A DNA stretch of 64,000 bases from Clostridium estertheticum (GCF_026650985.1 NZ_CP086239.1:4366501-4430500); one strand, 5' to 3'. Shown: positions 37,201 to 45,936, counted from the stretch's first letter. Numbers and translations: made by a program. The notes: generated by a model not told the origin, from the sequence alone.

Positions 37201-38357
37201 TAGCTTTAACAAGGGCAAAGGAAAAACTAATAATAACTGGCTCAATTAGAAATATAGATAAAAATCTATCTAGAATGAGTTCAAGCTTAGATGAGAGCGG
37301 TGAAAAGCTAGGGGAATATGAAATATTAAAAGGAAAAAGCTATTTAGATTGGATAATACCTGCAGTAATTAGGCATGTTGATGGAAAACCTCTCCGCGCG
37401 CGTATACAAATAGAGGATGAAAATTTACATCTCCTAAGTGATCCTTCAAGCTTCATTGTGCGTTTTTGGAATAGAGAACATATAAAGAAAGACGAGCAAC
37501 TGGAAGAGGAAACTCTAATTAGTGCAGAGGAAAGGCTTAGTCTTCTTAAGGGAAAATCTATATATGATAAGTTATTAGATGATAAATTATCGGAGGAAGA
37601 ATTATCATCCCAAAAATTATCCGAAGATAAATTAATGGCAGATATAGAAAAGAGATTAGGTTTTGTTTATAAATACGAGAAGTCTACAAAAATGCCTACA
37701 GTACTCACAGTAACGGAGCTTAAAAGGAAGTTTAACGTTGAGCTAACAGAATCGGATTCAGGCAATCTGTATGCGCCAAGACTTATAAACAAACCAAAAT
37801 TCTTAGAAGAAGTAAAGGGCTTATCGCCAGCTGAAAAAGGAACTGCAATGCATTCAGTACTTCAAAGATTAGATCTAACTAAAGTGACAACATCAATTGA
37901 AATAGAAGCCCAAGTTCAAATTCTTCTAGAAAAATCTTTAATATCAAAAGAAGAGGGCAAGGCTGTCCGTATAGATAAATTAGTAAAGTTATTTAAAACT
38001 TTACTTGGTCAAAGAATGATAAAAGCATATAGTCTAAATCTCTTGAAAAGAGAGGTTCCATTCCATATGGAAATTAGTAGTACGGATATAGATAAAAGTC
38101 TTCCTGTAGAAATATATGGAGATGAGCAAATAATGCTTCAAGGGATAATAGATTGCTATTTTGAGGAAAATGGACAAATAATACTCGTGGATTATAAAAC
38201 AGACTTCGTGAAAAATGGAGAGGTAAACTCACTAATTGACAAATATAAGTCACAGCTCGATTATTATGCAAAAGCACTGGAAGTTACACTGGGAGTAGAA
38301 GTTAAAGAGAGCTACCTATACTCGTTTAGCACGGATGAAGCAGTAGAAGTAAAATAA
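34260..38357 (+). CDS. addA: ATP-dependent helicase/nuclease subunit A (AddA)
   Basis: 1365 residues from the ATG at 34260 (GGTGGAG 7 nt upstream). UvrD-type helicase motifs: GSGKT (39-43), VVTFTNAAASEMRERI (Ia), IDEYQDSN (II), VGDVKQSIYRFRQARPELF (III) and VMSIHKSKGLEFPVVF (V), then VALTRAKEKL (VI). The C-terminal RecB nuclease has ILVDYKTDFV. It is 100-150 residues longer than usual because of acidic, low-complexity insertions near residues 160-182, 583-622, 767-803 and 1100-1127. The catalytic motifs are intact. It overlaps addB and lies 71 bp before sbcD. Confidence 0.96.
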   Translation: MIKNENEINEVKSDVTWTEDQQKAILTRDCNILVAAAAGSGKTAVLVERIIKIVTDEDRPTDIDKLLVVTFTNAAASEMRERIAAAISKELHNNPQSKLLQRQLTLLNKSSITTIHSFCLEVIRNNFHVVDLDPNFRIADGTEAVLLKQEALEELFEDRYIAIENENKSDDEDKTEENSSSDVPVTTRFPNLESNSFLNLVEAYSNNKEDLGLQGIVLSLYNFAMSSTDPNKWLIDSAENFNIKDGASFSDTPWAKVLMDDTKIELLGIEKVMVKALKNVEDNEAIILYNEVFKSDLAIIADLLSAANNCFENLATTFEELSFAKLPSIKACKDKEKQKVVQEIRNKVKKQLQELQKQVMNANSEASLEDIKELYPLMMELSQLVIDLQEKYREKKKERSIIDFNDFEHYCLNILMKKDEEGEVVLGNDGKPEPSSVAIGLRNKYEEILIDEYQDSNMVQETLLNIISREKIGSPNVFMVGDVKQSIYRFRQARPELFLAKYNSYSKDEGAKTRKITLYKNFRSRETVINAVNYIFKQIMCKNIGDLDYTDEEALNLGAHFDESVGQGVVGGPVELHLIEKEIKDPENDENEEESGGQVNTIEDDVKSEGQINTNEDETPTNIELEARIVAKRIKELMSRIDDQGNETEAFKVYDKNIKEYRDVDYKDIVILLRATSAWAPSFLEQLKLENIPVYADTGTGYFSTVEIQIIMSLLQIIDNPRQDIPMLAVLRSPIGGFTSEELVDIRIGQREVSFYEAMVNFVEFKDTLSEDKEDQSGDKKLEPGDKNCDLEDKQLDSVDKKLKRFLKKFNHFREICTYMPIDEFIWYLYTDTGYYGYIGAMPGGPQRQANLKVLFQRARQYEETSYKGLFNFINFINKLKVSSGDMGSAKTLGENENVVRIMSIHKSKGLEFPVVFLSGMGKNFNLMDINKSILFHYELGYGPDYVDPIRRISYPTVLKQALKKTIKIESLAEEMRVLYVALTRAKEKLIITGSIRNIDKNLSRMSSSLDESGEKLGEYEILKGKSYLDWIIPAVIRHVDGKPLRARIQIEDENLHLLSDPSSFIVRFWNREHIKKDEQLEEETLISAEERLSLLKGKSIYDKLLDDKLSEEELSSQKLSEDKLMADIEKRLGFVYKYEKSTKMPTVLTVTELKRKFNVELTESDSGNLYAPRLINKPKFLEEVKGLSPAEKGTAMHSVLQRLDLTKVTTSIEIEAQVQILLEKSLISKEEGKAVRIDKLVKLFKTLLGQRMIKAYSLNLLKREVPFHMEISSTDIDKSLPVEIYGDEQIMLQGIIDCYFEENGQIILVDYKTDFVKNGEVNSLIDKYKSQLDYYAKALEVTLGVEVKESYLYSFSTDEAVEVK

Positions 38358-38428
38358 TAAATGTTGAATAGTTGTTAAACGTCAATCACTTTAACCAACA
38401 TTAACAGCTAAAGAAAGGAGTCATAAAT

Positions 38429-39685
38429 ATGCGAATACTTCACACGTCGGATTGGCATTTAGGGAAGACATTAGAGCAGTATAGCAGGCTAGAGGAACAG
38501 GAAGAATTCCTAAAAGAATTCATAGAAATAGTTAAAGATAATGATATAGATTTAGTTCTTATAGCTGGAGATATATATGATAATGGTAACCCACCAGCAA
38601 AGGCAGAAAAAATGTTCTATAGTACTATTAGCGATATAACAAGTAGTGGTAAGACTGCGGTTCTTGTCATTGCAGGGAATCATGATAATCCGGAAAGATT
38701 AGTAGCTGCAAGCCCCCTTGCATATGAGCATGGAGTAATATTGCTCGGGGAACCTAAAAGCATAGCAAGGCAAGGTGTCTTTGGAGAATTTAAAACGGAT
38801 AATGATTACGATTTTGAAATAATAGAAAGTGGCGAAGGATATATAGAGCTTAGCATAAGAGGAGAAAAGGCAGTTATATTAACGCTTCCTTATCCAAGCG
38901 AAAAAAGGCTGAACGAAGTTCTTTCAACTGAATTAAATGATGAGGATAGACAGAGAAGTTACTCAGATAGAATAGGAGAATTGTTTGATGATTTATCCCT
39001 TAAATATAGAGATGACACGATAAATCTAGTAATATCCCACCTATATGTTATGGGCGGAGAGGAGAGTGGGTCTGAGAGAAGTATACAACTAGGGGGAAGC
39101 CTCTCTGTATCTCCGACTAAGTTCCCAAAGAAAGCACAGTATTGCGCCCTAGGACATCTTCATAGGCCACAAAAGGTTCCAGGAACTAAGGGCAAAATAA
39201 GATATTCTGGTTCTCCAATCCAATATAGTAAAAGTGAAATAAACTATAGCAAGGGAGCATATCTTGTAGATGTTAAAGCAGGAGCAGACGCTGAAATATC
39301 AAATATATTGTTTAGAAACTATAAACCAATAGAAATATGGAAATGTGATAGCACCGAGGAAGCATTAGAGAAATGTAAGTTTGATGGCGAAAAAAAAATC
39401 TGGGTGTATCTTGAAATAAAGACTAAGGAAATAATAAGTACGGAGAACATAAAGGAAATGAAAAGATTAAGGCCAGACATAGTATCGATTCAGCCAATAA
39501 TAGATGAAATTGAAGATTCTAAAGAATTAAATGAAAGCTTAAGGGAAAAATCCATGGAGGAAATGTTCAAAGAATATTTTGTGCTTGCAAAGGGTGGTCT
39601 TGAGCCAACAAGTGAGTTAATGGAATTGTTCTTAAGTATAGCATTAGATGAGGAGGAAACCAAAGATGAAACCGGTAAGTCTTAA
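38429..39685 (+). CDS. sbcD: Nuclease SbcCD subunit D
   Basis: 418 residues. The Mre11-type metallophosphatase motifs are all present: HTSDWHLGK (residues 4-12), AGDIYDNGNPP (about residue 50), AGNHDNPER (about residue 82), SHLYVMGGEE (about residue 196) and LGHLHRPQ (about residue 235). It is the Mn-dependent nuclease subunit that, with SbcC, cuts hairpins and blocked DNA ends. A strong AAAGGAG site starts it, and its end overlaps sbcC by 20 bp. Confidence 0.96.
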   Translation: MRILHTSDWHLGKTLEQYSRLEEQEEFLKEFIEIVKDNDIDLVLIAGDIYDNGNPPAKAEKMFYSTISDITSSGKTAVLVIAGNHDNPERLVAASPLAYEHGVILLGEPKSIARQGVFGEFKTDNDYDFEIIESGEGYIELSIRGEKAVILTLPYPSEKRLNEVLSTELNDEDRQRSYSDRIGELFDDLSLKYRDDTINLVISHLYVMGGEESGSERSIQLGGSLSVSPTKFPKKAQYCALGHLHRPQKVPGTKGKIRYSGSPIQYSKSEINYSKGAYLVDVKAGADAEISNILFRNYKPIEIWKCDSTEEALEKCKFDGEKKIWVYLEIKTKEIISTENIKEMKRLRPDIVSIQPIIDEIEDSKELNESLREKSMEEMFKEYFVLAKGGLEPTSELMELFLSIALDEEETKDETGKS

Positions 39686-42600
39686 GATAAAAGGGTTAAA
39701 TTCTTTTGTAGAACAGCAAACTGTAGAATTCTCAAAGCTTACAGAAAAAGGACTTTTCGGGATATTTGGGCCAACGGCTAGTGGTAAATCAACTATATTA
39801 GATGGGATAACTATAGCCCTATACGGAAAAGTATCAAGGGATACTAAAGAGTTTGTAAATACAGAAACAAATGTAGTGGAAATAAGTTTTGATTTTGAAA
39901 TAGGACTAGGGAGAAGCCGCACGTCATATAGAGCAGAAAGATGTATAAAGAGATTAAAAACTGGAAACTTTAAAACTGCCTATGCAAGGTTAATTGAGAT
40001 AAATAAAGAAAATACTGATGAGAACAAAGTCATCGCAGAAGGACCAAGAGATGTCGAGGAAAACATTATAAGTATTATTGGATTAAAAGCTGAGGATTTT
40101 ACAAGGTCAGTAGTATTACCTCAGGGTAAATTCAATGAATTTTTAAAGCTAACAGGAAAAGAAAGAAGAGATATGCTTGAGAGAATATTTGCTCTTGAGA
40201 AATATGGTTCTAAACTTTACGATAAGATAAAGAAAGTTAGAAATGAAAATTTAAACACTAAAACTTTGCTTGAGGGAGAAATGAAGGGTTATGAGAATGT
40301 AGACGAAGAATCACATAATCAATTAAAGCAAACGCTTTTAAGTTTAAAGGAAGAAGAAAAGGAGATTAAACTCCAGAAAAGTACTCTAGATAAAGAGTAT
40401 GAAGTATATAAAAACATTTTTGAATTACAACAAGAAAAGAGTCAGTATGTAATAAAGGAAGAGTTGCTAAAACTTCAAGAGGAAGATATAGAAAATAAAA
40501 AAGTAAAATTCACAAAAGGAAGTTTAGCGTTAAATGTAAAACCTTATATTGAAAATGTTTCAGAAACTCAAAAAAGCTTAACTATAAACGGAGAGAAACT
40601 TCAAAAATTAATCAAAGATTATGAATTTATATCTCAGAAACTAGATAGTACCAAAATATCTTATGAAGAAGCCTGGAAATCTAAAAATGATAAATTACCA
40701 ACTTTGATTGAAAAAGAAGTAAGTTTAAAGCAGGCATCCAATATTGAAGAGAAAATAATTTATTTAGCTAATGAAAAAGATATTTTATTAGAAAAACATA
40801 GAGAAGTTACGCATAATATAGTGGAGAAAAACTCAAAAACATCAATAATCCTTATTAATAAAGAAAAGATAGAGCAACAGTTACAATCATGTGAAACAAA
40901 ATTAAATGAAATAGAAATATTGCCAGAGTATAGGGAAAAACTGTACAAAACTTATAATAGTGAGTTAGAAGTAACTTCAGCTACTAAAAATGTTAATGAA
41001 CTTAAAAACAAAGGTGAAACCTTGAAGAAGACCTTGTCTAGTACAGAGCTACTTCATAATAAAGCTACTTTTACGTTGAAAGACAAACAAAATAAATTAG
41101 AGCTTTTAGAAGAAAAAAGTGTGGAACTAGCGAATGATTTCCCGGGAGATAATAATTTGTTGCTAGAGAAGCAAGAAGTTTATAACACACTTAAGGTAAA
41201 ACTTGAAAAGGCTGTAGAAGATCATAAAATAAAGGATGAACTTAAAGATAAATATGGGATTACAAATATAAAAAATGAAAAAGTTAGGCTAAATATAAAA
41301 AATGTAGAAAAGTCCATAGAAACTATGAAAGATAAGGTTGAAAAATTAGAAGGAGAGATAAAAGAAATAGAGATAGGAAACATGGCAGTTGTTTTAGCTT
41401 CTAATTTGCAAGAAGGTGACCTATGCCCGGTATGCGGAGCGGATCATCATCCCAAAGTGGCAGAGTTAAAAGCAGATACAAATTTAAAAGGTTTAAAGAG
41501 TTTAAAACAAAGTGTAGAGACAAACCTAGAAAATATATTAAAGGATTATCAAAAGGAGTTAATAAAACTTGCGGGATTTTCAAAAGATGAGGAGTATATG
41601 AATAATCAATTATTAGAAGTAACAGAAAAACTCAAGGATATAAATATAAAAGAGCTTGAAGAGGAGAAAAAGAGGAGTGAAGTATCTTTACTCCAGTTTA
41701 AAGAAAAGATCGAATTATATAATAAACAAAAGGCAAAGCTAGAAGTTATACGTGCGGAGGCTCGAGAAGAAAAAAGTAAAGTAGCTATGGATGAGGCAAA
41801 ACTTGGAGAAGGTTTAAGAAAAGAAAGTGAAGCGCTTTTAGATTTACAGAACGATATCTCTATTGCGGGTGAGAGGTTAGAGTTACTTTCTCAAAGTCAT
41901 AAACTTTTAAATGATGACTTATTACGTGAAGAGGATTCATTTAAGCAGAAACAAAATGAGAATGAAAAACCAATGTCTATAAAAGAAAAGATTTTGCAAA
42001 TTAAAAACATAGATAATGAAGTAATAAAACTTACATCGCAGGTTAGAAAGGATAGAACAGCACTTGTAACGCTCGAAAAGGAAACAGTAGATATAGATAA
42101 GACTTTAAGGGAACTTACTAACTTGAAAACAGAAATAGAAACAAGTGGCAAGGAGAAAAGGGCGGAAATAGAGCGCTTGACGCTTCAAATAGTGGAGCTT
42201 TGCGGATTTACTCCTACAGTGGATCATACCCCTAAAATCGAAGTAGAAAAGGTAAGAGCCCAAATTAAAGATATAACTTTAAAGGAATCAACCCTAAAAG
42301 CAATCTTTGAAAGAGAAAACATAGAAAAACAAAATGTTTTAACTCAAAAGACTAGTGAAGAAAATAAAAAAGAAATGTTGTCTAAGATGTTACTAGAGGG
42401 ACAAGAAAAATTAAACATATCTCTTAAGGAAAATTCCTTTGAAGATACTGAAACAGTCCTACTTCACTCCGTTTCAAGAGGAGTTTTAGTAATCTTCGAG
42501 AAAGAAATAAAACAGTATGAGGAACTTAAGCGTAACCTTATAGATAATTTAAAAAGACTTGAAATATTGCTTCAAGGGAAAGAAGTAGATGTTACTTTAT

Positions 42601-43265
42601 TTGAAGAACTAAAAGAAAAAAGAGAAGTTATTGGAACGGTTCTAGAGGAAAAGACCAAAGCAATAGGTGCTCAATTTAGGGCTCTTGAGGATATGGAGAG
42701 AAGTTTGCGAGAAATTAAAACACTCCTAACAAAGAAGAAATCAGTAGAGCATAAATTAGGCCTTTTAAAAGAACTTGACACTCTTATTCAAGGAAATAAA
42801 TTTGTTGAATACGTAGCTATGAAGCAACTGAAATATATATCTATGGAAGCTTCAAAACGGTTAAAAGAGATAACAAGGGGACGTTATGCATTGGAGCTTG
42901 ATGCTAATGGAGCATTTGTAATGAGAGATGATTTTAATGGAGGCATAAGACGTGAAACTAACACATTGTCAGGAGGAGAAACCTTCTTAACATCATTATG
43001 TCTTGCACTAGCACTTTCCTCACAAATTCAATTAAAGGGTAGTGCTCCACTAGAATTCTTCTTCTTAGATGAAGGATTTGGAACATTAGATACGGACCTA
43101 TTAGACGTAGTAATGAATTCACTTGAAAAACTTCATTCAAGCACATTGTCTGTGGGAATAATAAGTCACGTGGAGGAGCTTCGTAATAGAGTCCCAATAA
43201 AATTAATAGTTACTCCAGCAGAGCAAGGGCAGGGTGGCAGCAAGGTAAAACTAGAGTATACGTAG
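39666..43265 (+). CDS. sbcC: Nuclease SbcCD subunit C
   Basis: 1199 residues from the ATG at 39666, preceded by AGGAGG inside sbcD. Rad50-like layout: Walker A GPTASGKST (about 35-43), the Q-loop PQGKFNEFLKL near residue 155, a first coiled coil from about 175, the zinc hook CPVCG (Cys587, Cys590), a returning coiled coil, then the signature LSGGETFLTSL (from 1101) and Walker B FFFLDEGFGTLD (about 1132-1143). It powers SbcD and tethers DNA. It is the last gene of the operon, and a long inverted repeat begins about 20 bp after its stop. Confidence 0.96.
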   Translation: MKPVSLKIKGLNSFVEQQTVEFSKLTEKGLFGIFGPTASGKSTILDGITIALYGKVSRDTKEFVNTETNVVEISFDFEIGLGRSRTSYRAERCIKRLKTGNFKTAYARLIEINKENTDENKVIAEGPRDVEENIISIIGLKAEDFTRSVVLPQGKFNEFLKLTGKERRDMLERIFALEKYGSKLYDKIKKVRNENLNTKTLLEGEMKGYENVDEESHNQLKQTLLSLKEEEKEIKLQKSTLDKEYEVYKNIFELQQEKSQYVIKEELLKLQEEDIENKKVKFTKGSLALNVKPYIENVSETQKSLTINGEKLQKLIKDYEFISQKLDSTKISYEEAWKSKNDKLPTLIEKEVSLKQASNIEEKIIYLANEKDILLEKHREVTHNIVEKNSKTSIILINKEKIEQQLQSCETKLNEIEILPEYREKLYKTYNSELEVTSATKNVNELKNKGETLKKTLSSTELLHNKATFTLKDKQNKLELLEEKSVELANDFPGDNNLLLEKQEVYNTLKVKLEKAVEDHKIKDELKDKYGITNIKNEKVRLNIKNVEKSIETMKDKVEKLEGEIKEIEIGNMAVVLASNLQEGDLCPVCGADHHPKVAELKADTNLKGLKSLKQSVETNLENILKDYQKELIKLAGFSKDEEYMNNQLLEVTEKLKDINIKELEEEKKRSEVSLLQFKEKIELYNKQKAKLEVIRAEAREEKSKVAMDEAKLGEGLRKESEALLDLQNDISIAGERLELLSQSHKLLNDDLLREEDSFKQKQNENEKPMSIKEKILQIKNIDNEVIKLTSQVRKDRTALVTLEKETVDIDKTLRELTNLKTEIETSGKEKRAEIERLTLQIVELCGFTPTVDHTPKIEVEKVRAQIKDITLKESTLKAIFERENIEKQNVLTQKTSEENKKEMLSKMLLEGQEKLNISLKENSFEDTETVLLHSVSRGVLVIFEKEIKQYEELKRNLIDNLKRLEILLQGKEVDVTLFEELKEKREVIGTVLEEKTKAIGAQFRALEDMERSLREIKTLLTKKKSVEHKLGLLKELDTLIQGNKFVEYVAMKQLKYISMEASKRLKEITRGRYALELDANGAFVMRDDFNGGIRRETNTLSGGETFLTSLCLALALSSQIQLKGSAPLEFFFLDEGFGTLDTDLLDVVMNSLEKLHSSTLSVGIISHVEELRNRVPIKLIVTPAEQGQGGSKVKLEYT

Positions 43266-43285
43266 AAAATATTCCACGTGCAAAA

Positions 43286-43620
43286 GGTATCAAAATTCTC
43301 CTATATGCCTTGCAAATAAGCTATAAACAGAAAATTGGATTAAGAAATTCTAAACTTTTGCAAATATAAAATTCTCTTCCTCTGGGTCGTTCTTTGGGGG
43401 ACATAACAATTATTAATTGTTATGTCGCTCACACTCAGCGTCCTGCTTCGGGTTCGCTAGCTTCCACCTCTGGGTAGTTCTCTGGGGGAGATAACAATTA
43501 TTAATTGTTATCTGTCCTGTGGAAGCTTACGAGAATTTTATATTAGCAAAAGAAGAATTTCTAAATTCAATTTCAATGTTTCTGCGCTTCTTCTTGCAAG
43601 TCCCTATGGAGAAATTCCAT
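43286..43620. repeat. Fold-back (MITE-like) element with long inverted arms and two internal palindromic direct repeats
   Basis: The left arm (about 43286-43376) and right arm (about 43531-43620) are imperfect inverted copies about 85 nt long. The inner ends match exactly over about 15 nt (TATAAAATTCTC against GAGAATTTTATA), and outer blocks such as ATGCCTTGCAAA/CTTGCAAG and CAGAAA/TTTCTG match too. Between them lie two 47-nt direct repeats (43379-43425 and 43467-43513). Each holds CTCTGGG, TGGGGGA and a perfect palindrome: 25 nt centred at 43413, and 23 nt (GATAACAATTA with TAATTGTTATC) centred at 43501. A CTTCCAC/GTGGAAG pair nests inside. There is no reading frame and no clear target duplication. 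Confidence 0.8.
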
Positions 43621-43746
43621 ATAATTATGACGCATATTTAATGTCTTTTCAGTGATGGTATGGGTAGGAATGCGGTTGAAATTTACGAATACATTAGTTT
43701 TCTGAACATATATATTTAATAATGCTTTATGTTGGAGATGATATTT

Positions 43747-44097
43747 GTGAAATTGAAATCAATAACAATGCTATTAACAAAACTTTCATTTATTATTGGT
43801 ATAGCTGGATTTATAATGATATTTATGAAACTTGAAATACCGACAGTAATGATAAGGATAGCGATAATACTTTTATTTATTGTTAGTATGTCCGAATTTA
43901 TATCAACCCGAAAATTGAGAAAAGCAGTATATCCTTTAATTATGATTTATTTTTTTGTAGGAATGCCATTTTTAGAGAGTTTTATAGATAATAGAGTCTT
44001 GAGTAATGGAGCGGCCATATTAGGATGCGTTATTACTGTTATATTTATATGTAATGACTTAATGATAACCAACAAAGAAAAAGAATTGTCACAATAA
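43747..44097 (+). CDS. Small membrane protein, unknown
   Basis: 116 residues from the GTG at 43747 (TTGGAG 9 nt upstream); the in-frame ATG at 43729 sits before that site. Four hydrophobic helices lie near residues 10-26, 32-50, 60-76 and 85-103. A basic tether (STRKLRKAV) lies between helices two and three, and a charged tail follows. No family is recognised. It is followed 40 bp later by the DUF1294 gene, so they may form a small operon. Confidence 0.65.
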   Translation: MKLKSITMLLTKLSFIIGIAGFIMIFMKLEIPTVMIRIAIILLFIVSMSEFISTRKLRKAVYPLIMIYFFVGMPFLESFIDNRVLSNGAAILGCVITVIFICNDLMITNKEKELSQ

Positions 44098-44137
44098 GAA
44101 GAAAATTTTTAATTATTATTAAAACGGAGGGAAACAA

Positions 44138-44407
44138 ATGAAGATATTTTTATATTATGTTTTAGCTATTAATTTGTATGGAATTTTTATAATGTATTCG
44201 GATAAGAACAAATCAAGAAAGGGAAAGTGGAGAACCCCAGAGAAGACACTTTTCACTATAGCTTTTGCTTATGGGGCTTTGGGCATATTTTTAGGTATGC
44301 GATTATTTAGACATAAAACTAAGCATAATAAGTTTGTAATAGGAATACCAGCTATACTTATAGTTCAAATTTTTATATTTTTTAAGTATATTTATAGAGT
44401 ATTTTAA
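44138..44407 (+). CDS. DUF1294 family membrane protein
   Basis: 89 residues with an ACGGAGGG site. The DUF1294 pattern is clear: an N-terminal helix, then YSDKNKSRKGKWRTPEKTLF (basic loop with the conserved W-R-x-P-E), GALGIFLGMRLFRHKTKHNKF and a C-terminal helix ending in KYIYRVF. The family sits in the membrane and has no known function. Terminated by a strong hairpin that overlaps its stop codon. Confidence 0.88.
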   Translation: MKIFLYYVLAINLYGIFIMYSDKNKSRKGKWRTPEKTLFTIAFAYGALGIFLGMRLFRHKTKHNKFVIGIPAILIVQIFIFFKYIYRVF

Positions 44408-44457
44408 AACGAGGCACATATTGAAATTAACATTCAGTATGTGCCTCGTTTTTTTAT
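44406..44457 (+). terminator. Terminator after the DUF1294 gene
   Basis: AAAACGAGGCACATA (44406-44420) pairs with TATGTGCCTCGTTTT (44438-44452), and a T-run follows. Confidence 0.9.
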
Positions 44458-44514
44458 ATTTTTTTATTAGGTTCTTATTCTAATGGATTTTGATATATAG
44501 TTTTAATTTTCTAT

Positions 44515-44543
44515 TTGACATAAATATGAATATAATCTATAAT
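44515..44543 (+). promoter_or_regulatory. Promoter of the ZTP-controlled purine gene
   Basis: A perfect TTGACA (44515-44520), a 17-nt spacer and a perfect TATAAT (44538-44543). Confidence 0.85.
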
Positions 44544-44561
44544 TTAATAAAAATCAATAAT

Positions 44562-44663
44562 TAATCATGTAACTGGCGGAAATGGTGTTTACCATAGGGA
44601 GCATGACTAAAGAAAGATATCGACCGCCTGGGTAAAATAAAATTTTATTCAGGCGGTTTTTTT
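44562..44663 (+). promoter_or_regulatory. ZTP/ZMP riboswitch (pfl motif) with terminator
   Basis: The aptamer shows the pfl hallmarks ACTGGCGGAA near 44571 and CCGCCTGGGTA at 44624-44634, separated by a hairpin region with ATGGTGTTTACCAT and GGGAGCATGAC. The terminator pairs CCGCCTG (44624-44630) with CAGGCGG (44650-44656) and ends in seven T. ZMP or ZTP binding to the CCGCC region would prevent this terminator and turn on the formyltransferase gene downstream. Confidence 0.92.
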
Positions 44664-44689
44664 ATTTAATTATATAGGAGGTTTTGTTT

Positions 44690-45865
44690 ATGATAAATTC
44701 AGAAGTTATACTTAAATATGGATGTAATCCACATCAAGGCTCAGCTAAAATCTACATGAAAAACAAGGCACTACCATTCGAAATTCTTAATGGAAACCCC
44801 GGTTATATTAATTTTATGGATGCATTTAATTCATGGCAATTGGTGAAAGAATTAAAACAAGCAATAGGATTACCAGCAGCGGCATCTTTTAAACATATAA
44901 GTCCGGCAGGTGCCGCAGTGGGGATTCCTTTAAGTGATGTGTTAAAAAAAGCATATTTTGTTGAAAATATAGAATTGTCGCCTGTTGCCTCTGCATATGC
45001 AAGAGCAAGAGGTGCAGATAGGATGTCATCATTTGGTGATTGGGTAGCTATAAGTGATGTTGTTGATTTACCGACAGCAATGATTTTAAAACAATCTGTA
45101 TCAGATGGAGTAATTGCTCCTAGCTATACAGATGAAGCTCTGGAACTTTTGATGAAAAAGAAAAAAGGGAATTTTAACATTATTAAAATGGATCCAAATT
45201 ATGAACCTGAAGATATTGAAAAGAGAGAAATATATGGTATAACATTTGAGCAAAAAAGAAATAATATTAAATTAGAACAGAAAATGCTTAATAATGTAGT
45301 AACTAATAATAAAAATATTACAGATGATGCAAAACGAGACTTACTTATCTCAATGATCACATTAAAATATACTCAGTCAAATTCCGTTTGTTTTGTTTTA
45401 GATGGTCAAGTAATTGGGGTCGGTGCAGGGCAACAATCTAGAATATATTGCACAAGACTTGCTGCGTCGAAAGCTGATATATGGTATTTAAGGCAGCATC
45501 CAAGTGTTCTTAATTTATCATTCAAAGATGGCATATCAAGACCTAATAAAGATAATGTTATAGATCAATACCTTAGGGACGACACTACTCCTATAGAGAT
45601 GAGGGAATGGGGCGAAGTGCTTAATGAAATACCTAAAAGGTTAACAAAGCAAGAAAAAACCTCATGGATATCTAATTTATCAGGGGTATCTTTAGGCTCA
45701 GATGCATTCTTTCCATTTAGAGACAACATAGATAGAGCATTTCAAAGTGGTGTAGGATATATTCTCCAACCCGGTGGTTCAATAAGAGACGACATAGTCG
45801 TAAAAGCATGTAATGAATATAATATAGCAATGGCTTGTTCAAAGATAAGATTATTTCATCATTAG
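44690..45865 (+). CDS. AICAR formyltransferase, stand-alone (PurH C-terminal type)
   Basis: 391 residues from the ATG at 44690 with AGGAGG upstream. It contains only the AICAR transformylase fold: LKYGCNPHQGSAKIY at the start, the catalytic KHISPAGAAVG (about residue 66), SGRGADRMSS-like and SNSVCFVLDGQVIGVGAGQQSR (about residue 230), and FFPFRDNIDRA near the end with QPGGSIRDD. The N-terminal IMP cyclohydrolase half of bifunctional PurH is absent. It formylates AICAR (ZMP) using 10-formyltetrahydrofolate. The ZTP riboswitch in front senses exactly its substrate pool, so the call is mutually supported. Confidence 0.92.
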   Translation: MINSEVILKYGCNPHQGSAKIYMKNKALPFEILNGNPGYINFMDAFNSWQLVKELKQAIGLPAAASFKHISPAGAAVGIPLSDVLKKAYFVENIELSPVASAYARARGADRMSSFGDWVAISDVVDLPTAMILKQSVSDGVIAPSYTDEALELLMKKKKGNFNIIKMDPNYEPEDIEKREIYGITFEQKRNNIKLEQKMLNNVVTNNKNITDDAKRDLLISMITLKYTQSNSVCFVLDGQVIGVGAGQQSRIYCTRLAASKADIWYLRQHPSVLNLSFKDGISRPNKDNVIDQYLRDDTTPIEMREWGEVLNEIPKRLTKQEKTSWISNLSGVSLGSDAFFPFRDNIDRAFQSGVGYILQPGGSIRDDIVVKACNEYNIAMACSKIRLFHH

Positions 45866-45936
45866 AAAACCCATAAATGCTTTAGCTACTAAGCTAAAGG
45901 TATTATCAACAGGAAAACAATTTATAAGTATACAGA

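Noticed and set aside
43440-43470. GGGTTCGCTAGCTTCC resembling a tRNA T-arm
   Set aside because: No acceptor or anticodon arm around it; it belongs to the inner part of the fold-back element.
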